A DNA stretch of 64,000 bases from Bog-473 sp963728845 (GCA_963728845.1 CAVSLS010000021.1:434001-498000); one strand, 5' to 3'; positions 1-8,611 are shown, counted from the first letter of the stretch. The notes: generated by a model not told the origin, from the letters alone. Translations and numbers: made by a program.

Positions 1-587
1 ACGCTGACGTCGAAGTGAATGCCTTCGACCCGCGATTGGACGAGGGCGTGGCTCGATACCTCCATGGCCACGGCATGGCGCGCACCGTCAGACTTCTGGC
101 GGTCGCGCACGCCGGCCAGGACCCGTTGGATCTCGGTCGCCTCGGGCGTCGTCCTGGCGCCCGACAGCGTTCCCATCACGTTGGTGGGGCGACCCGTCGC
201 AGTGAGAAGGTCGCCGAGGAGCTGGGTCACGGTGGTCTTGCCGTTGGTACCGGTCACGCCGATCATCAAGAGGTCCCGTGCCGGGTGCTCGTAGAAAGCC
301 GCAGCCAGCCGGGCCATGACGGGTCGCATCGTTCCTTGCGCGACCCGCGTCTGCACGACGTCGTGGTCGAGCAGGTCGGGGATGAAGTGCTCGCACAAGA
401 GGCCGACGGCACCGCGCTCGACTGCCTCGGCGGCGTAGGCGTGACCGTCGCTCACGTGGCCGGGGACACAGCAGAAGAGGTCCCCCGGCACCACCCGACG
501 GCTGTCGTGGGAGATGCCTCCGACCGCGACCGAGGCGGGGTCGCCGACCGACTCGATCACCTCTACGTCGTCGAAGAGGAGGTTCAT
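1..587 (-). CDS. murE: UDP-N-acetylmuramyl-tripeptide synthetase MurE (N-terminal part, cut by window edge)
   Basis: Cytoplasmic Mur ligase that adds the third amino acid of the peptidoglycan stem peptide with ATP. The minus-strand translation starts MNLLFDDVEV and contains SHDSRRVVPGDLF (typical MurE N-domain) followed by the ATP-binding P-loop GVTGTNGKTTVTQLL and the later EVSSHAL motif. The gene runs off the left edge, so the substrate-specificity motif is not visible. The ATG at 587 fits the family N-terminus best; an in-frame ATG at 602 and GTG at 635 are alternatives, none with a clear Shine-Dalgarno. It follows ftsI by 85 bases in the division cluster, the usual order. Confidence 0.93.
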   Translation of the reverse strand, partial: MNLLFDDVEVIESVGDPASVAVGGISHDSRRVVPGDLFCCVPGHVSDGHAYAAEAVERGAVGLLCEHFIPDLLDHDVVQTRVAQGTMRPVMARLAAAFYEHPARDLLMIGVTGTNGKTTVTQLLGDLLTATGRPTNVMGTLSGARTTPEATEIQRVLAGVRDRQKSDGARHAVAMEVSSHALVQSRVEGIHFDVS

Positions 588-672
588 GGGCACGGTTCGC
601 ATGATCGACCCGACAGCGTTGCATGCCCCGGACACCCCCGCGGCACGTCCGCAATGGGTATGTCGGTGAGGT

Positions 673-2760
673 TCACGTGATGTCCTGTGCCTGGTCGGCC
701 GCCTTGGGGGTCGACCCGGGGGTGGTGGTGGTCTTGGCTCCCGGGGTGGTGGGGATGTCGTAGCGGTGCAGCGCGTAGCTCATGATCTGCGAGAACACCG
801 GTGCGGCCACGGTGCCGCCGAAGATCGGGGTCGGCCGGTCGAGGACCACGATCATGGAAAACGTGGGGTTGGCTGCGGGTGCGAACCCAACGAACGAGGC
901 CATGTAGGCGCCGGTCACGTACGAGTCCTTGCCCTGGGTGGGGATCTGGGCGGTGCCGGTCTTTCCGGCCACCGTGTACCCGGGGATCGCGGCACTCGTG
1001 CCGGTGCCCTGGTTGACGACCTGCTCGAGCATCGATGTCAGCTCGGCGTCGACCGGGGGTGAGAACACCGGGTGGGTCGCGGAGGGAGCGGTCCTGGTGA
1101 CGGAGCCCGTCGGGCTCACCGTCGCCTGGACCAGTTTGGGTGCGACGAAGACGCCGCCGTTGGCCACGGCGTTGTACGCATCGAGCACCTGGAGTGCGCT
1201 CACGGCGTCCACCTGGCCGATGGGAAGCGAGACGTAGTCGGTCGGCTCCCACTGGGCGGCTGTCGCCAGCAGCCCGGGCGACTCCCCTGGGAAGTCCAGC
1301 CCGGTCGGCTGCCCGAAACCGAGCGCCTTGACCTGGTCGAGCAGGCGCTGTTCGCCCACACCCTGCGCGATCTCCGAGGTCCCGATGTTGGAGGACTGGG
1401 CCAGGATCTGCGTCGCGGTCAGCGTCTCGGTCGGGTGGGGCTCGGCGTCGTGGAAGGTGGACCCGTCGAGCTTGAGCTGGTCGGGCACGGTGAAGACGGA
1501 GTTGGGGTTGATCAGGCTGTCCGCCAGCGCCGCCGAGAAGGTGACGAGCTTGAACACCGACCCCGGCTCGTAGAGCTGGCTGACGGCGAGGTTGTCGGGC
1601 GCCTCGTCGACCGCGTCGTGGGGACCGATCGGCACGACCCCACCGGGCGCGGGAGGGGTCGTGCCGGTCGTCGCGGCAGGTGCATTGGGGTGGGTGGCGA
1701 CGAGATTGGCCATGGAGAGGACCTGGCCCGTCTTGACGTCCATCAGCACCGCTGTGCCGCTCACGGCGTGAGAAGACTCGATCGCCTCCGCCAGGGCTTG
1801 CTCCGACTCGTACTGGAGCTGGGTATCGAGCGTGAGCTCCAGACCCGTGCCTGGTGACGTGGCGACTTGGTTCGCCACGGGTGACTGTGGCAACGCCACA
1901 CCCCCAGGCGACTCGATGATCGTCTCCTTGCCGTCGGTTCCCGCCAAGAGATGGTTGTCCCCGAATTCGAGTCCGGCGGCTCCATGGCCTGCCGCGTTGG
2001 TGAACCCGATAACCGGTCCCGCCAAGTTTCCGTTGGGCACGATCCGTTTTGAGTCGGCGATCATCGTGATGCCGGGGAAGGCGTCCGCCGAGATCTTCTG
2101 CCCGAGTGACTGGGGCAGCTGACGGGCGAGGACGACATAACCAGAGGGGCGGTGCAGCTGGGTGGCAAGCGTGGTGGCGGGGATGTTGAGGATCGGCGAG
2201 AGCGCAAGTGCCGTCTGCACGGGATGCGCGACCTGGAAATCGTCGGCAACCACGTCGTCTGTCGGCACCGACATGGCCAGGGGTGCGCCGTCGCGGGCGT
2301 AGATCCCACCTCGCAGCGAGGGCAGGGAGACGGATATGGAGGACTCCCCTCGCGCCGCCGCCTCGTAGGCGCCGGCGTGCAGCACCTGGACGTCGACGAG
2401 TCGGGCCACCAAGAGCAGCATGGCCACCACGAGCACGAACCGGACGAGGCGGATCCGGCGCTGGAAGGTGCCGCCCGCCCAGGCGCGTCGGGGCCGGGAG
2501 ACCGGCAGCCGGGCGACCTTCGCCGGCGGTCGGTGTGGACGCGGTCGGGCCCCGGTTCCGGTCGAGGCCGGGCGGCGCGCAGGGGTGGCGGGCTGGGAGC
2601 GGGCCGGCCGTACGGGGCGCGTCGTCCGGACCGGCCGCGAGGGCTGAACCGGAGGCTTTGGCGAGCGTTGTGGGGTCCGCGCCGACGCCGTCTTCGCGGA
2701 CGGGCGACGCCCGGAACCAGCGCGCGCGCGGTGAGGGTCGTGTCGGGTGGTGACACTCAT
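673..2760 (-). CDS. ftsI: Septal penicillin-binding protein (class B transpeptidase, FtsI/PBP3)
   Basis: Membrane-anchored D,D-transpeptidase that cross-links septal peptidoglycan. The 695-residue protein has a long Arg/Pro-rich cytoplasmic tail (residues 1-100), one membrane segment (about 105-122), a PBP dimer domain, then the transpeptidase domain with all three active-site motifs: SVFK (nucleophile Ser401), SSN (456-458) and KTG (599-601). The basic N-tail is longer than in E. coli but common in Actinomycetota. Its ATG overlaps the ftsL stop codon by four bases (ATGA), implying translational coupling. It lies between ftsL and murE as in canonical dcw clusters. Confidence 0.96.
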   Translation of the reverse strand: MSVTTRHDPHRARAGSGRRPSAKTASARTPQRSPKPPVQPSRPVRTTRPVRPARSQPATPARRPASTGTGARPRPHRPPAKVARLPVSRPRRAWAGGTFQRRIRLVRFVLVVAMLLLVARLVDVQVLHAGAYEAAARGESSISVSLPSLRGGIYARDGAPLAMSVPTDDVVADDFQVAHPVQTALALSPILNIPATTLATQLHRPSGYVVLARQLPQSLGQKISADAFPGITMIADSKRIVPNGNLAGPVIGFTNAAGHGAAGLEFGDNHLLAGTDGKETIIESPGGVALPQSPVANQVATSPGTGLELTLDTQLQYESEQALAEAIESSHAVSGTAVLMDVKTGQVLSMANLVATHPNAPAATTGTTPPAPGGVVPIGPHDAVDEAPDNLAVSQLYEPGSVFKLVTFSAALADSLINPNSVFTVPDQLKLDGSTFHDAEPHPTETLTATQILAQSSNIGTSEIAQGVGEQRLLDQVKALGFGQPTGLDFPGESPGLLATAAQWEPTDYVSLPIGQVDAVSALQVLDAYNAVANGGVFVAPKLVQATVSPTGSVTRTAPSATHPVFSPPVDAELTSMLEQVVNQGTGTSAAIPGYTVAGKTGTAQIPTQGKDSYVTGAYMASFVGFAPAANPTFSMIVVLDRPTPIFGGTVAAPVFSQIMSYALHRYDIPTTPGAKTTTTPGSTPKAADQAQDIT

Positions 2761-3323
2761 CGCGTGGAGTAGGAGTCTCGTGGAGTCGTCGTGGACGTAG
2801 GAGTCGTCGTGGACGTAGGAGTCGTCGTGGACGTTGCAGTCGTCGCCGGCGGCACCGTCGTCGTTGTCACGGGCGCAGGCGCCGCCGTCACGTTGGGAGT
2901 CGGCAGCGGAACCGACAACGAGACATAGGGGAGCTCGACGATGTTCGGCAGTCGCACCATGTGCAGCTCACCGGAGGCGGCAGCGACGATCCGTGATGGC
3001 GTCTCGAGTTGGGCGACCGCCAGTTCGCTCTGGCGGTGCGCGCTCTGCTCCAGCGCGAGTTCGTGTTGGAGGGTGGACAGCTTCACCTGGCCGTTGGCGA
3101 GGAGCGCCTGCCCCACGACGACGGCCAAAAGGGTGGCCACCACTATCGAGATGGCCATGATGTTGAGCAGCCGCGCCTGACGGAGCGGGGCACGCCACCG
3201 ACGGGTGCGGGATCCGGAGCGGCCGGGGACGACGCGGAGCGGCGCCCGGCGCGGCGTCGGTGCCGCGGCACGGCGGGCGATCCGGCGGTCCGGCGCCGCC
3301 GTCGCGGCCGATGGAGGCGCCAT
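2757..3323 (-). CDS. ftsL: Cell division protein FtsL-like (single-pass septal protein)
   Basis: 188 residues. A basic N-terminal tail is followed by one membrane segment (about residues 55-75, LLNIMAISIVVATLLAVVVG), then a short heptad-like region rich in Leu/Gln/Glu (KLSTLQHELALEQSAHRQSEL) typical of FtsL/DivIC coiled coils, then a Thr/Pro-rich extracellular tail. FtsL proteins are poorly conserved, so the call rests on topology, size and position between rsmH and ftsI. The ATG overlaps the rsmH stop (TGATG) and its stop overlaps the ftsI start, so rsmH-ftsL-ftsI look translationally coupled. The low-complexity tail is encoded by an 18-base tandem repeat. Confidence 0.85.
   Translation of the reverse strand: MAPPSAATAAPDRRIARRAAAPTPRRAPLRVVPGRSGSRTRRWRAPLRQARLLNIMAISIVVATLLAVVVGQALLANGQVKLSTLQHELALEQSAHRQSELAVAQLETPSRIVAAASGELHMVRLPNIVELPYVSLSVPLPTPNVTAAPAPVTTTTVPPATTATSTTTPTSTTTPTSTTTPRDSYSTR
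2785..2838. repeat. Three tandem 18-base repeats inside ftsL
   Basis: Units GTCGTCGTGGACGTAGGA at 2785-2802 and 2803-2820 are identical; the third (2821-2838) differs at two bases. On the coding (minus) strand they encode a repeated Ser/Thr-Thr-Thr-Thr-Pro-Thr hexapeptide at the end of FtsL. Length variation between strains would be expected. Confidence 0.95.
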
Positions 3324-4327
3324 CAGACCTTGCCCTTGTCCCTGTCCTCGTCCCCGTCGTCCACGGACGCGCCGTCTTCGTCCCCGGCGTCCTCGACCGC
3401 CTCGGTCCGGACGATGGCACGGAGTCGAGCGCTCTCGGCACGCGGGTTCGAAGCAACCTCGGACGCTGCCGGCTTCCACGCACCTCGGAACACCAGCGCG
3501 TGACGTGGGACGGCACCGCACACGCAGGGCAGGCCCGGGGGGCACACGCAGCCGCCGGAGACAGCGTCGGCGAACGTCTGCTTCGTGAGGCGGTCCTCGC
3601 CCGAGTGGTAGCTGATCACCGCACACACTCCCCCGACCGCCAGGTGCGACAAGGCGACCGGCAGCGCAGTTCGGAGTTGCCCCAGCTCGTCGTTGACCTC
3701 TATGCGCAGGGCCTGGAACACCCGGCGCGCCGGGTGGCCCTTGCGCCGGACCGCCGCCGGCACCGACGATGACACGACTTCGGCCAGCTGCCTCGTGGAG
3801 GTCAGTGGCCGGGATCCCACGACCACGCGGGCGATGCGCCCGGACAGTCGGCCCTCACCGTTCTGCCGGAACAGCGCGGCGAGGGACTCCTCCGGCAGGC
3901 TGTTCACCAGATCGGCGGCGGTCAGGCCGGTGGTCGGGTCCATCCGCATGTCGAGCGGCCCGTCGACCCGGAACGAAAAGCCCCGCTCCACCCGATCGAG
4001 CTGTGGCGAGCTGACGCCGAGGTCGAAGAGGACCCCCGATAGAGGCCCGAAGGAACGGGCCGAGAGGTTCTCCGGGAGCGACGAGAACGGAGCCCGCACG
4101 AGCGAGACCCGGTCTCCGAAGGTGGACAGGCGAGCCCGCGCCGCCTCGAGGGCCGCCGGATCACGGTCGAACCCGACGACCCGCAGCGCTGGATACGCCT
4201 CGAGCAACGCTGCGGCGTGCCCTCCCCCACCGACGGTCGCGTCGACGACCACGCCGGGGGGAACCAACGCGAACAGCGAGACCGCCTCGTCGCGCAGCAC
4301 GGGAATGTGTTCGAACGAGTGGGCCAT
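3323..4327 (-). CDS. rsmH: 16S rRNA (cytosine(1402)-N4)-methyltransferase RsmH (MraW)
   Basis: SAM-dependent enzyme that methylates C1402 of 16S rRNA. The 334-residue protein begins MAHSFEHIPVL, has the SAM-binding motif VVDATVGGGGHAAALLE, then VGFDRDPAAL, GVLFDLGVSSPQLD, and the C-terminal ISYHSGEDRLTK motif, all hallmarks of RsmH. An unusual Cys-rich stretch (GGCVCPPGLPCVCG) sits near residue 275 and an acidic tail ends the protein. The ATG at 4327 has a GAGGGG Shine-Dalgarno upstream. It sits between mraZ and ftsL in the standard order. Confidence 0.96.
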   Translation of the reverse strand: MAHSFEHIPVLRDEAVSLFALVPPGVVVDATVGGGGHAAALLEAYPALRVVGFDRDPAALEAARARLSTFGDRVSLVRAPFSSLPENLSARSFGPLSGVLFDLGVSSPQLDRVERGFSFRVDGPLDMRMDPTTGLTAADLVNSLPEESLAALFRQNGEGRLSGRIARVVVGSRPLTSTRQLAEVVSSSVPAAVRRKGHPARRVFQALRIEVNDELGQLRTALPVALSHLAVGGVCAVISYHSGEDRLTKQTFADAVSGGCVCPPGLPCVCGAVPRHALVFRGAWKPAASEVASNPRAESARLRAIVRTEAVEDAGDEDGASVDDGDEDRDKGKV

Positions 4328-4473
4328 CTGCAGCCCCTCGGCCGGTGGGTCGAGAGGGAGGTGGAGGTCCGGACGACCAGCTAGGAGGTGGGTGGAGTGG
4401 CCCTCCAGCGTGCCGGTCGAGGAGCTGCACATGGTCCAGTGCGTTCCGTGCTTCTCTGTCGTGGTCCAGCGTC

Positions 4474-4545
4474 GTGTCCTTTCGTCTATTCCTTCGGTCC
4501 TTTCGTCGGTCCTTCGTCCTGTCGTTCGTCCTGTCCTTCGTCCTG
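4474..4545. repeat. Degenerate TCGTCC/TTCGTC short-repeat tract between mraZ and rsmH
   Basis: The 248-base gap between mraZ and rsmH (4328-4575) holds a run of about eight imperfect copies of CTTTCGTC/CTTCGTCC (GGACGAA on the transcribed minus strand). There is no open reading frame with family features. The tract is purine-only on long stretches of the minus strand. It would be part of the mraZ-rsmH transcript; its function is unknown. Confidence 0.75.
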
Positions 4546-4575
4546 AGCCGGTCGCTGCATCCGTCCTCGCCGGTA

Positions 4576-4995
4576 CTAGTCCTCGTCTGCCTCGAGGAGC
4601 CAGCTCTCCTCCGGCAGCACACGCTCGGCCCATGCCGCCGGGTTCCACAGCTCGACCCGGTCGATGGCGCCGTGCACGAGCACCTCGGCGTCGAGGTGAG
4701 CGAACGTCCGCAGGTGTGCAGGGATCGGCATGCGCCCCTGCCGATCGATCTCGACCTCGGCTGAGTTCGACGCCCAAATCCGCGCCCGGTTGCGGTCGGC
4801 ACGACTCGTACCCGCTCGCTCCTGCATGTGCTCCATCTGCCGTTCGAAATTCCCGGGCGCCCAGAGGGCGAGGCAGCCCTCCGAGTTCTGGGTCAGATAG
4901 CCGCCTCGCTCGAACTGGCCGCGGAACTTCGCGGGCAGGATCACCCTGCCCTTCGTGTCGAGCGAGTGCTCGTACCTTCCGACGAAGCCTGCCAC
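4576..4995 (-). CDS. mraZ: Transcriptional regulator MraZ
   Basis: AbrB-like double swapped-hairpin DNA-binding protein that usually represses its own dcw operon. The 139-residue protein contains the two MraZ repeats, with DTKGRVILPAKFR near residue 13 and DRQGRMPIPAHLR near residue 84. Start is GTG at 4995 preceded by GGGAG about ten bases upstream. It is the first gene of the mraZ-rsmH-ftsL-ftsI-murE cluster on the minus strand. Confidence 0.95.
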   Translation of the reverse strand: MAGFVGRYEHSLDTKGRVILPAKFRGQFERGGYLTQNSEGCLALWAPGNFERQMEHMQERAGTSRADRNRARIWASNSAEVEIDRQGRMPIPAHLRTFAHLDAEVLVHGAIDRVELWNPAAWAERVLPEESWLLEADED

Positions 4996-5047
4996 CAGCT
5001 GTGTCTCCCACGTCGCTCCCTGGCCTGCGTCCTTTGACGCCCCCTTA

Positions 5048-5095
5048 CACCACTTCGCACCACTCTACGCCCTTTTCCTCCACTCCACAACCACT
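5048..5095 (-). promoter_or_regulatory. Candidate MraZ operator (AGTGG repeats) upstream of mraZ
   Basis: On the minus strand, 53-100 bases upstream of the mraZ GTG, AGTGG occurs four times: two copies ten bases apart in AGTGGTGCGAAGTGG (nearer the gene) and two eleven bases apart in AGTGGTTGTGGAGTGG. Helically phased GTGG-type direct repeats upstream of mraZ are the known form of MraZ boxes in several bacteria; assignment here is by analogy and position. Confidence 0.6.
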
Positions 5096-5401
5096 ACGGC
5101 CCCCCGGCAACCCAAATGCAACCCCCACCCGGCCCCGCGTCCCCGGCGGAGGGCTGCCACCGGTGGATGGCCGCCGCCGCCTGCGAGCCAGGCCCGTTCC
5201 GGCGGCCGGACCGACCCGGCCACGAACCGGTCCGGCGAAGGCCCATTGCCCGGGACCGTTCTCGCGCTGAAGGCCCGGAGAGACCGGCTAGCCAGCGCCG
5301 CTCGAGCGGCGACGGATCGAAAGGGTGCGCGAGGGGAGGGAGAAAGGAGGAGACGAAGGAAGGGAAACGGGGAGGGAAAGTGGAGAAGACGGACAGGTCG
5401 G
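5096..5401. other. Non-coding stretch upstream of mraZ with palindrome and polypurine tract
   Basis: No gene is supported here. It holds a perfect 16-base palindrome (CGCCGCTCGAGCGGCG, 5296-5311), an adjacent GGCTAGCC palindrome (5287-5294), and a strongly purine-biased tract on the plus strand (about 5331-5397, broken by only a few pyrimidines). The region lies between the 3' end of the lipoate-ligase-like gene and the mraZ regulatory region, so a terminator and/or distal mraZ promoter elements are expected here. Confidence 0.6.
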
Positions 5402-6075
5402 CTACGCCGCGCCCGCTCCGAAGGCGTCGAACGAGCCGAGCAGCCGCTCGCGCAGGGAACCGAGGTCCTCTACCGCTGGGTCCAGCTCGGCGAGACCCAC
5501 CGCCACCGTTTTCAGATCGCACGTCAGTGCCTCTTGGACCGGTGGGTCGGGGTAAATCGCGCAAGCAGCGGCGCGGGATCCCAACGTAGATACACGCACG
5601 ACGAGAACAGGGCGCCTTCCCGGGCCCGCCACTGCGAGAGACCCACCACCTTGCGGGCACCGTGGAAGACCTCGCCGGGCCCTCGCCCGGCGAAGCACAC
5701 CAATGCGCCGAACCGGCCAGGTGACGCCCTGCCCGTATGAACGTCGAAGCCTTGGTGCCCGAGTCCCGCCAGAGCCTCCAGCCACCACTTCCCGACCCAC
5801 TCGGCGGCGACGGACACGTCGGCTCGCCACAGGGGGTCGTCCCTGGGTATCCAGGCATCCAGCCAGAGCTGCCGCCGGGCACGAGACAGACGGCCCCTCC
5901 CCGCTGCGGCGCCGGGCCAGCTCGGTGTCCCGCCGCCGCAGGGCCGTCGCATCGACGAGCTCCGCCGGCTGCGTGCTGCCGAGCACGAGCGTGGGCCGGA
6001 CGACCTCACGGGCCAGGGCGACCCGGCGGGGTTCGGGACGAAACGGTTCGACGTCGAAAGAGATCGCGAGGAGGT
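5402..6075 (-). CDS. Lipoate/biotin-protein-ligase-like protein, frame broken three times
   Basis: Piecing the three minus-strand frames together gives one protein: VDLLAISFDVEPFRPEPRRV...LGSTQPAELVDA (to about 5908), then a short GAVCLVPGG (to about 5885), then WLDAWIPRDDPLW...RFGALVCFAGRGPGEVF...RKVVGLSQWR (to about 5550), then PPVQEALTCDLKTVA to the TAG at 5404-5402. PGG, GRGPGEV and the (R)KVVGxSQ motif match the LplA/BirA/LipB fold, which attaches lipoate or biotin to carrier proteins. No good start codon is seen; translation may begin just after the HNH gene stop. The breaks look like missing or extra bases in GC runs. Substrate is not known. Confidence 0.65.
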
Positions 6076-6080
6076 CAACC

Positions 6081-6587
6081 TCAGGAGGCGGCAGCGAGAT
6101 ACGGCGCCCACAACGGATCGACGTCGGAGAGATGGCGCAGCCGCCACAGGTGCCCGTCGGGCGGGGCTGGCTTCACCCGGAGTGTCCACCCCAACTCGGA
6201 GAGCAACTGATCGGCCTTGACCAAGTTGTCGCGCTTGCAGGCGGCGACGACGTTGAACCAATCGTGGGTACCACCCCGGCTACGCGGGATCACGTGGTCG
6301 ATCGTGTCGGCGGGCTGCGAGCAGTACACGCAGAGACCGCCGTCGCGCCGGAGCACGGAGCGACGGGTCACCGGTGGTGTGCGGGCCCAGCGTGGGATGC
6401 GGACCATATGCGAGAGCCGCACGATCGACGGCACCTCGATCTTGAGCCTGGCCGAATGGAAGACCTTGCAGTCTTCACGGACGGCGACGGCTTCGGCACG
6501 GCCTCCGAGCATCAGAACGACGGCACGACGGTCGGAAACGAGGGCGAGCGGCTCGTAGGTCGCATTGAGGAGGAGCACCCGCTCCAT
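6081..6587 (-). CDS. HNH endonuclease family protein
   Basis: 168 residues. The N-terminal MERVLLLNATYEPL and the central RDGGLCVYC...DTIDHVIPRSRGGTHDWFNVVAACKRDN form the standard actinobacterial HNH domain: two CxxC-type cysteines (the second pair reduced), catalytic DH in IDHVIP, and the Asn/His pair downstream. These small chromosomal HNH proteins are widespread and lack an assigned role; they are not restriction enzymes as such. Upstream of the lipoate-ligase-like gene, same strand. Confidence 0.88.
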   Translation of the reverse strand: MERVLLLNATYEPLALVSDRRAVVLMLGGRAEAVAVREDCKVFHSARLKIEVPSIVRLSHMVRIPRWARTPPVTRRSVLRRDGGLCVYCSQPADTIDHVIPRSRGGTHDWFNVVAACKRDNLVKADQLLSELGWTLRVKPAPPDGHLWRLRHLSDVDPLWAPYLAAAS

Positions 6588-6599
6588 ACCCGAGAGAGG

Positions 6600-6850
6600 C
6601 TATCCGCGGCGGGGCCGCGACCTCTTGCACCATCGCAGGAAGGCCACGACGTCGGACGGGGTGAGCGCCCCGGTTGACCGTCCCCGCCGTACGCGGTGAC
6701 GAGCCGGAATCGCCAGTAGCCCTCTCCGGGCAAAGGGACGAAGGGTGCGCGATGCCACCACCCGCGCCGGGCCATGCGGTGCACGGCGCCGAACGCGGCC
6801 CACCACAGACCAGGACGGGGCAGGACGGCCCGCGTGACGACGGCCGTGTC
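6600..6850 (-). CDS. Small conserved actinobacterial protein, frameshifted
   Basis: Two frames join at about 6670: an N-part with LWWAAFGAVHRMARRGWWHRAPF then LPGEGYWRFRLVTAYGGDG, and a C-part GALTPSDVVAFLRWCKRSR ending at 6600. This pattern (RxxRPGWWxRxPFLPLP, YRFRLVTAYGG, PEDVVxYLRWCR) is a recognisable small conserved actinobacterial family, usually 70-100 residues, often next to HNH genes. Function unknown. The start codon cannot be fixed; the reading frame is open upstream into the ROK gene. Confidence 0.6.
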
Positions 6851-6939
6851 CCGGGCCCATCGGGCCCGGCCGCCCCGACCCGGACCGGTCGGCACGCTCT
6901 TCTCCGGTGCGTCTGTCGGCGGCAGCGCGCTCCTCGCGC

Positions 6940-7857
6940 GCGCCCGCCCCGCACCAGCCGACACGGGCCGCACCGATCAGTGGGCCCCGGTCGCCGAGGC
7001 CGCCCGGCACGACGAGTGCACCCTGGGCGAACTCGAGCCGGCACAGCTGGTCCATCTCCGCCTGGGCGGCCCCGAAGAAGGGCTCGCCGAAACCCAGTGC
7101 CACCGATCCGCTGACGACGGCGAGCGGCAGGTCGAGGAGGTTCGCCACCGACGCGATGGCGCGACCGACCAGCCTCCCCGCGCGCTCCACCACGACCGCG
7201 GGAGCAGTCGGGCCGGCTGCCCCGTGATGGCGGCCAGCGCCGTCCCGGATGCCTCCGCCTCGAGGCAGCCACGGCCGCCGCAGTGGCACTTCCTTCCGCC
7301 GGGAACGACGATGATGTGGCCGATATGGCCCGCGTTGCCGAGCCGCCCGGAGAGCAGTCTTCCCTCGAGCACGATGCCACCGCCGACGCCCGTCGACACC
7401 ACCATCGCGAGGTAGTCCGTGCGGCCCGCCGCGGCACCGACCCAGCCCTCGCCCAACGCGAGGGCCTTGGCGTCGTTGTCGACGAAGACGGGGAGTCCGG
7501 TCAGCTGGTTCAGTCGCGAGCGCAAGGGGAAGGAACGCCATGCGGGGATGTTCAGCGGCGACACCTCATCTCCGCCGGGAGTCATCGGCCCCCCGCATCC
7601 CACCCCGCAGACGAGGACACGGTCCCCGCCACCGACCGCCGAGACGACGTCCTGCACCAGCTCGGCGAGGTCGTCCCACAGGGTCTCCGCCCCTTCCACC
7701 CGGGAGTGAGGCGCCTCACCCGCCCCGCCGCCCACGTCGGTCCCCCACCACGCCCGCGTCGGCCGCATCGCCCGTTCCACCAGGGAACCATCAGTGTGAC
7801 CAACCCGGCCGCCATCTTGGTGCCGCCGATGTCCACGGCCAGCGCGAGATCCGTCAC
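6940..7857 (-). CDS. ROK family sugar kinase (glucokinase-like), frame broken at least twice
   Basis: Cytoplasmic ATP-dependent sugar kinase or related regulator. The ATG at 7857 starts MTDLALAVDIGGTKMAAGL (phosphate-1 motif); after a break near 7795 the second frame carries the substrate loop VFVDNDAKALALGE, STGVGGGIV, the GHIGHI ROK signature and the zinc-binding CHCGGRGCLEAEASG; after a break near 7190 the third frame has LPLAVVSGSVALGFGEPFF and LVVPGGLGDRGPLIGAA. No stop in that frame marks the end, so the 3' boundary is approximate. No helix-turn-helix is present, favouring a kinase over a repressor. Confidence 0.8.
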
Positions 7858-7866
7858 GGACTGGCG

Positions 7867-8349
7867 CTACCTCGGCCTCGGTCTCGACGCTTGTTCCGCC
7901 AACGGTGTGTCCCGGCTCAGCAGGGTCACGTGCGACCCCGCGCCGTGCTCAGTTCTCGCGCCGGTGGAAGCGGGAGCGGAACCAGTCCGCGCTTCGCTCA
8001 CGGCACCCTCGATACCACCCGTTGCGCCGCTCGGCTTCGACTCGCCGTCCTTCGTGCGTGTCAAGTCATGCCAACCGGCGCGACCCATGCGTCGCAGGTT
8101 CCGCTCGAACCAGACCGCCGAGGCGAACATGATGACGACGCCGACGAAGCCGGCCGGGACCGACTTACTGTAGAAGGCGACGAGAATGACCACGCCGATG
8201 ACGAAGGTGACGGCGGCCCACTTGCAGTAGCGGCCCGCGTGCCGGTAGACGGTCTCCGACCGCACCCGTTCGGCGAACTCCGGGTCCTGACGGACCAGTG
8301 ACTCCTCGAGCTCGGCCAGAATTCGCTGTTCGTGGTCGGAAAGCGGCAC
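7867..8349 (-). CDS. DUF3040 membrane protein
   Basis: 160 residues from GTG 8349. It begins VPLSDHEQRILAELEESL, the DUF3040 signature, then two membrane segments (about residues 44-62 and 67-83: AAVTFVIGVVILVAFY and VGVVIMFASAVWF), then a hydrophilic low-complexity tail. DUF3040 proteins are small actinobacterial membrane proteins of unknown role. An in-frame GTG six bases upstream is an alternative start. The next gene on this strand, ROK, begins ten bases downstream. Confidence 0.85.
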   Translation of the reverse strand: MPLSDHEQRILAELEESLVRQDPEFAERVRSETVYRHAGRYCKWAAVTFVIGVVILVAFYSKSVPAGFVGVVIMFASAVWFERNLRRMGRAGWHDLTRTKDGESKPSGATGGIEGAVSEARTGSAPASTGARTEHGAGSHVTLLSRDTPLAEQASRPRPR

Positions 8350-8530
8350 TACCACCTGCCCCCTGGGATCTCCACATCCATCTGCGTCCCATGTTTGCAC
8401 GCCAGGAGGGCGCGGACAACGAGATTGTGCCCCTTCGTGCGTGCCCTTCTCGGGTTCTCCACCGCCGCTCAGCTTAGAACCGGATCCGAACGGGCGGAAC
8501 GCGGCCGCCGACGCCGAAGGGCCTGCCCAA

Positions 8531-8560
8531 CGGGCCGGCTCGGGCCGGCTCGGGCCGGCT
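8531..8560. repeat. Three perfect tandem copies of CGGGCCGGCT
   Basis: The 10-base unit occurs exactly three times in the 262-base gap between the DUF3040 start and the end of the LapA-like gene. Each unit contains the palindrome GCCGGC, so the tract can form several alternative hairpins; it may act as terminator for the LapA-like gene. The rest of the gap shows no gene. Confidence 0.85.
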
Positions 8561-8611
8561 CGGCGGGCCACCCGGCCCGCACCACCGCTGGACCCTGGCC
8601 CGGCGACGGCC

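Noticed and set aside
4471..4548. CRISPR-like array in the mraZ-rsmH gap
   Set aside because: Repeats are short, degenerate and lack unique spacers; no cas gene is in the window.
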